From Symsagittifera roscoffensis (lineage: Eukaryota > Xenacoelomorpha > Acoela > Convolutidae): 60,000 nt of DNA. A program made the translations under genes and the position numbers. Below the pieces are notes generated by a model. The model was given only the letters and a program-made list of their open reading frames with translations. It made no database searches and was not told the origin of the DNA. Every line of letters begins with the position of its first letter. Positions within the stretch are counted from its first letter, which is position 1. The DNA lies in the NCBI RefSeq assembly GCF_963678635.1, contig NC_087062.1, positions 54,510,473 through 54,570,472 of the forward strand, in the 5' to 3' direction. Below are positions 56,316 through 60,000 of the stretch, piece after piece.

Positions 56316-56543
56316 ACTTTTTATTATTAAATCTTGCGCGGTTTTTGAGCGGTTTTTTTTTTAGATAAACCGCTCAAAACCGTTCAAATCTTGCGCGGTT
56401 TTTGAGCGGGTTTTTTTAAGATAAACCGTTCAAAAACCGCTCAAACCGCTCATTTTGAAGCAAGATTTTGAGCGTAATTGTCTAAAAAACAGCTCAAACC
56501 GCTCAAATCTTGCTTCAAATTTGGTGAAAAATCTCGACTCGGG

Positions 56544-57145
56544 AATCGTTCAAAACATACAAACGAAACAATTAGGAATTGGAACTTCTATTTTATCCAA
56601 AAACAGAATTTTGTTTTCATTTCGATGGCGAAGACTCGTTTTATTTTGTTAAAACAGTCTAGTACGCGGTTCCAATACACTGCAAATGCAAGAATCAAAA
56701 TCAGGAAACTAACAAAGACTGGCATCAGTGTTTTAACCGATTGAAGAAAAAGTAACAAAATCGAAACAAAGTTTGGTCCAGCTAGTCGGTTGCAACATTT
56801 TTGTCCTATTTTTTTGGAAGCTTTTCAGTGAGCAGATAATTTCTCTATTTTAAATTGAACCGGAATTTTTTTTGAAAAGCATCAACTGATTGGCGTTGTT
56901 TTTTAAATCAAAAACGGTTATATGCTTTTAAATGGAGTCATTCACTGTTTAAATAGCCATTATGCAACAACGTTGATCAAACAGTCATAATTTTTTCAAA
57001 GATATGTTAATTTTTCCTGTTTCCGTCTTTTTTTTAAAAGAAAGTTATAATAAAATTAATTATTCTCGATATCCTAAGCGCCTCTCACTGTTTTTCAAAG
57101 TGATAGCTTGATGAGTTGATATATGAAACTGTTTAGAAAACTAAG
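56544..57145. other. End of the long intron, no gene seen
   Basis: AT-rich with random frames, ending in acceptor AACTAAG before exon B3. Confidence 0.45.
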
Positions 57146-57500
57146 GGCACACGACAGAGAAGCCTGTCTACGAGTGCAGCAGTGAACAACATTCTGGACA
57201 AGGAGGAGCTGTGGAGAGAGACCATCTTCAACAACCAGAGTGGATCTTTCATTCTGCCGCTCCAGTCCCCTGTACTATCGCGACCCTCAACTTCCCAGCA
57301 GCAACAACAGTCAAGAACGACCTCTAACTCACCGGTGGTGGATCGTAAAGAACAAAGGCTAAACAGTCGACCCTCAGGGGGACTAAGAAACACTCTCAAG
57401 GACCTGTCACCCTTGAGCCAGCCGAACGACCAGTTCCACTCCACCAGAAACTACTACACTTCCAGTTTCGAACCCAGCAGAACTTCTCAATTGTCCTCCG
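57146..57500 (+). CDS. Exon B3 of unrecognised protein
   Basis: Phase 0 start (matches B2) to one leftover base before GTTAGT. It encodes GTRQRSLSTSAAVNNILDKE, then a Ser/Pro-rich stretch with a Q5 run (STSQQQQQS) and low-complexity NSPVVDRKEQR, ending SRTSQLSS. Composition is more GC-rich than its surroundings, supporting coding function. Disordered; function unknown. Confidence 0.65.
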
Positions 57501-58137
57501 GTTAGTAGAACTGCTAGATTAATTTGTTTACTTTATAATTGGTGTAGTTTCAAGTTGGCTCAACCCCAGGCATACCAAGCACACGAACGCCAGATAAATA
57601 ACTAAACAAATGATACGTGGGATATATGAGCAATTCAAACAGTGTTTATGACAGAAACGGGGCTTGTTCGTTTTTTCCATGTCTCGCGAGATTTTGTTTT
57701 GCGTTGAGAATTCTCTGCCAGAGTATTTAGTTAATCCAGAGTTTATTTTAAAATCACTCCTCGTTATTTACTTTTCCAATCAACCGTACGTCCGAAGTTC
57801 TCAGCCAAAACCAACGAGTACTTTTTATCTGCAGATAAATAAAAGCTGCAAATTATTATTAGCTCGAACATATCAAACGTACTAAAGTTCAAACGTTTTT
57901 ACTGTTGCCTTAATCCTTTTTGTGCAACTCTGAACAGTTGCACGTTCTTAACGACTGCTTCAAGATCTTTTCGCAAGTTAATTTGTCATTGTATTCGGCT
58001 GATATCTTGATTTCAGAAGAAAAGAGTTTCTCTGTTTACCATTTCGGCTTTTTTGCGCCTGTGCAGTGTTACATTATCTTGTTGCTCCGAAAAAAAAGTT
58101 TTGAAGCCAATGAATGAAATGAGATAATCTTTCCAAG

Positions 58138-58464
58138 GTATTCTGACACCGGCGGAGACGCTGCTTCCGTCGTCTAAACTCGAAAGAACATCATCTTTGA
58201 AATTGAACCTGAACAGATCACTATCTCTCAAACCCACCGCCTCATCCACCCCTCCCCCCATCGCCCCCAAGCCCAAATCACCCACTAGTCTCCACTGGAA
58301 CAAGAAGGTCCCTCCCGACGATGACGTGATGATGAAATTGGCCAATAGGAACAAGAGTAAGCCCTCGCGTGAGGTCACAGAGGACGCCCACCAACAGCTA
58401 GATATGGGCAACGCTCTGGCGGAGTTGGATGCGGCTGTCAATAGTCTGCAAGACTTGGCTCTCG
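58138..58464 (+). CDS. Exon B4 of unrecognised protein
   Basis: Acceptor TTTCCAAG; the first two bases complete the codon left by B3. It encodes ILTPAETLLPSSKLERTSS, a proline-rich SH3-ligand-like TPPPIAPKPKSP, then DDDVMMKLANRNK and a probable helix GNALAELDAAVNSLQDLAL. Donor G|GTAAGT, so the gene continues beyond. Proline-rich plus helical C-terminal parts suggest a cytoskeletal or adhesion scaffold, but this is only an inference. Confidence 0.68.
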
Positions 58465-58481
58465 GTAAGTGGAGTTTGAAT

Positions 58482-58566
58482 TAAGACCATTTATCCACGG
58501 AGGAAAGGACCAATACAAGAGCTGTAAAGCTCATCACGGCGAACCGCTGTTGTGCCCCTGTTTAAG
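58482..58566 (+). repeat. ~86-bp conserved structured repeat, copy 2
   Basis: Begins 17 bp after the B4 donor site. Shares TAAGACCATTTATCC, GGAAAGGACCAA, AGCTCATCACGG, GAACCGCTGTTGTGCCCCTG and TTTAAG with copy 1 at 50641. Confidence 0.75.
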
Positions 58567-58654
58567 AACAACATTGTAGAACTATATTGAGTTGTTCCCA
58601 ATTGAATTGGTCATTATTTCACAGAATAATTTCAAATGGAGTACACCGTCTGAT

Positions 58655-58750
58655 TGTCAAGCTATCTATTTTCGGCCGAATAAGTTCGTGCAACTTCTTA
58701 GTCTTATACTGATCCTGTTATTACTCTTAATTCGTAGGTCTCAATAAATC
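58655..58750 (-). repeat. Family G repeat, copy 2 (inverted)
   Basis: TTCGTGCAACTTCTTAGT and the AATAAATCAT region match the complement of 37361-37457. Lying right after the structured repeat, the two may belong to one inserted element. Confidence 0.55.
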
Positions 58751-58914
58751 ATAATAAATACTTGTTAAGGCGATTAGCTGGAGATCAACTTTATTTCGTT
58801 CTATCAAAAGGTGGTCGGATTGCATACAGTCAGACTTTACAGTAATAAAAATAAATATTAGTTATAGTTATAGAATATGTTTGGCTAGTGATAAATAGTT
58901 TGCAATCATTATAA

Positions 58915-59185
58915 AAAACATGCAAGACTGCTCGTATATTAGGGCAAAGCCCTGAAGGTTCTGATTGCCCCTTAATCCATATCGAATAGTTTCCGGGCAA
59001 AACATATTTAAAAAACTATTTGTTTTGGACAAAATCAAAAATCATAAGCAAAAACTTGAGCCGTACGAAATTGACACGGCCGATTAGCTAGCCTCAATTC
59101 AATTTGGAACAGTTTTGTTATGAATAAAATCTTCAAAATGCGCATATGTTAGTCCAGAGCATGGCAATTTTCAAACTCCCAGAAC
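58915..59185 (+). repeat. Family D repeat, long copy
   Basis: GACTGCTCGTATATTAGGGC, then AAAGCCCTGAAGG, through CCATATCGAATAGTTTCCGG, to GTCCAGAGCATGGCAATTTT, inverted relative to 21190-21505. Confidence 0.65.
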
Positions 59186-60000
59186 TAATGATTGCTGGCA
59201 AACTCACTGTAAAAAAATGGAGGTAGAGCATTTTTTATATATGATTTTAGCGAATCAATGTTTTCAATGGGGTATGAAAAAGTTTATCAAAAAATTATTT
59301 ATTCGATCGCCGACAATTGACTGCAAAAACTACCCCAGGCATAATTATTGCGTTTTTTTTCGAAACTACAATATACTTCAATATGGTTTTTTTTTCGCGC
59401 CAGAGACATCAATTTTACACAATAACAATTGGATTCATAACACAATCTACGGAATGCACAAGTTGCTTTTTAATCTAAATGCCGAACTTCATTGTAATTG
59501 GGCAACATGGAAAGTAACAAGTAGGATATATTTGACAAAAAAGAGCAACTAAGGCTCCACATAATGATTTCTTTTTTGGGGAACCCGGGTTGAGAAACAA
59601 CATTGTCCAAGAGCACAAAAAACCTAATAGCAGAAAAAACATGAGCCTGATTGGTCATAAGGAAACGAATTCACAACAGTGCTTCAAACACAAAACTTAC
59701 ATTAGTCAATTTGAAGCAGCCAATTGCTTGCATTCACCTCTCATTTTTAGCAACCAAGCGATCATGGCTTAGCCGGTATTGAACTCTATATGAAACTATT
59801 CGACAGTCATGATAAAAAAAACAAATTGAAAAACAATTTTTGTAGAAAAATTACTTCAGAAAAAAAAAATTTAGCAGCTTTTTAGCAGTTTTTTGAATTG
59901 TTGAAAACTTCGGTTCGAAAAAGGCGCTAAAATACTCAAAGTTAATTAATGTTTCTCAAGTAAAATTAAATTTTTACGCTAAAGTCAAGTTATTTAGCTT
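59186..60000. other. Right end of window, no gene seen
   Basis: AT-rich intron. The 111-codon frame at 59217-59552 has no recognisable features and AT-driven composition. Confidence 0.45.

Larger units (their letters stand above)
55662..56543. mobile_element. Foldback element with AACCGCTC-rich arms enclosing a tRNA and an M3-peptidase exon
   Basis: The left end CCCGGGTCGAGATCCCGCTC and the right end, whose complement reads CCCGAGTCGAGATTTTT, mark inverted termini. Both arms consist of the unit AACCGCTCAAATCTTGC in alternating orientation (55672-55870 and 56328-56515). A third terminal-like string, CCCGGGTCGAGGTCCC, lies inside at 55873. The core (55890-56320) is GC-richer, with many CGCGAC words, and contains the peptidase exon and tRNA-like gene listed separately. 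No transposase is present and no clear target duplication was found. Confidence 0.65.

Noticed and set aside
59217-59552. 111-codon plus-strand frame
   Set aside because: Aromatic- and Asn-rich translation expected from AT-rich DNA; no start context, splice site or motif.

Overview
This is animal nuclear DNA. It shows intron-rich genes with GT-AG splice junctions, AT-rich non-coding DNA, several families of LINEs, tRNA-like SINEs, MITEs and foldback elements, and a ciliary gene (calaxin). It is most likely a marine or other invertebrate metazoan. I cannot fix the phylum from sequence alone. No bacterial-type operons or CRISPR arrays were seen.

Layout. (1) 1-5.2 kb is transposon-rich. It holds two direct copies of a minus-strand LINE reverse-transcriptase fragment. 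Between them lies a complete 1.78 kb Mutator-like (MULE) element with terminal inverted repeats and a 9-bp target duplication. The MULE keeps only a transposase C-terminal piece, but carries an intact antisense ORF for an SGNH-hydrolase-like protein. (2) 5.26-29.3 kb is one SLC44/choline-transporter-like gene on the plus strand. Thirteen coding exons join with perfect phase agreement into 669 codons. Its intron 3 contains a decayed Jockey-type LINE. Its ~10 kb intron 10 contains a complete second gene, calaxin/EFCAB1 (three exons, 214 aa, own polyadenylation signal), on the same strand. (3) 25-40 kb is intron or intergenic DNA. It holds two ~740-bp near-palindromic Tc1/mariner-type MITEs and two tandem pairs of related 8-9-bp-TSD MITEs (A then B, twice). 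It also holds SINE copies, a 28-bp perfect palindrome and smaller foldbacks. (4) 40.7-58.5 kb carries exons of an unrecognised gene on the plus strand: a 728-codon Ser/Lys-rich exon, then three exons whose phases agree with each other. The protein looks like a disordered scaffold with proline-rich segments. The 12.8 kb intron of this gene holds a frameshifted minus-strand LINE (51.6-55.2 kb). It also holds a foldback element (55.66-56.54 kb) that encloses a tRNA-Arg(UCG)-like gene and an orphan exon of an M3 metallopeptidase (thimet oligopeptidase/neurolysin type).

The choline transporter and calaxin share a locus, but no functional link between them is shown by the sequence. The most unusual items are the foldback with a host exon and a tRNA, the MULE with an SGNH ORF, the repeated A-B MITE pairs, and an ~86-bp repeat with conserved hairpins present twice. 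All coordinates come from reading by eye. Exon boundaries rest on splice consensus plus phase and family similarity recalled from knowledge, not on alignments.
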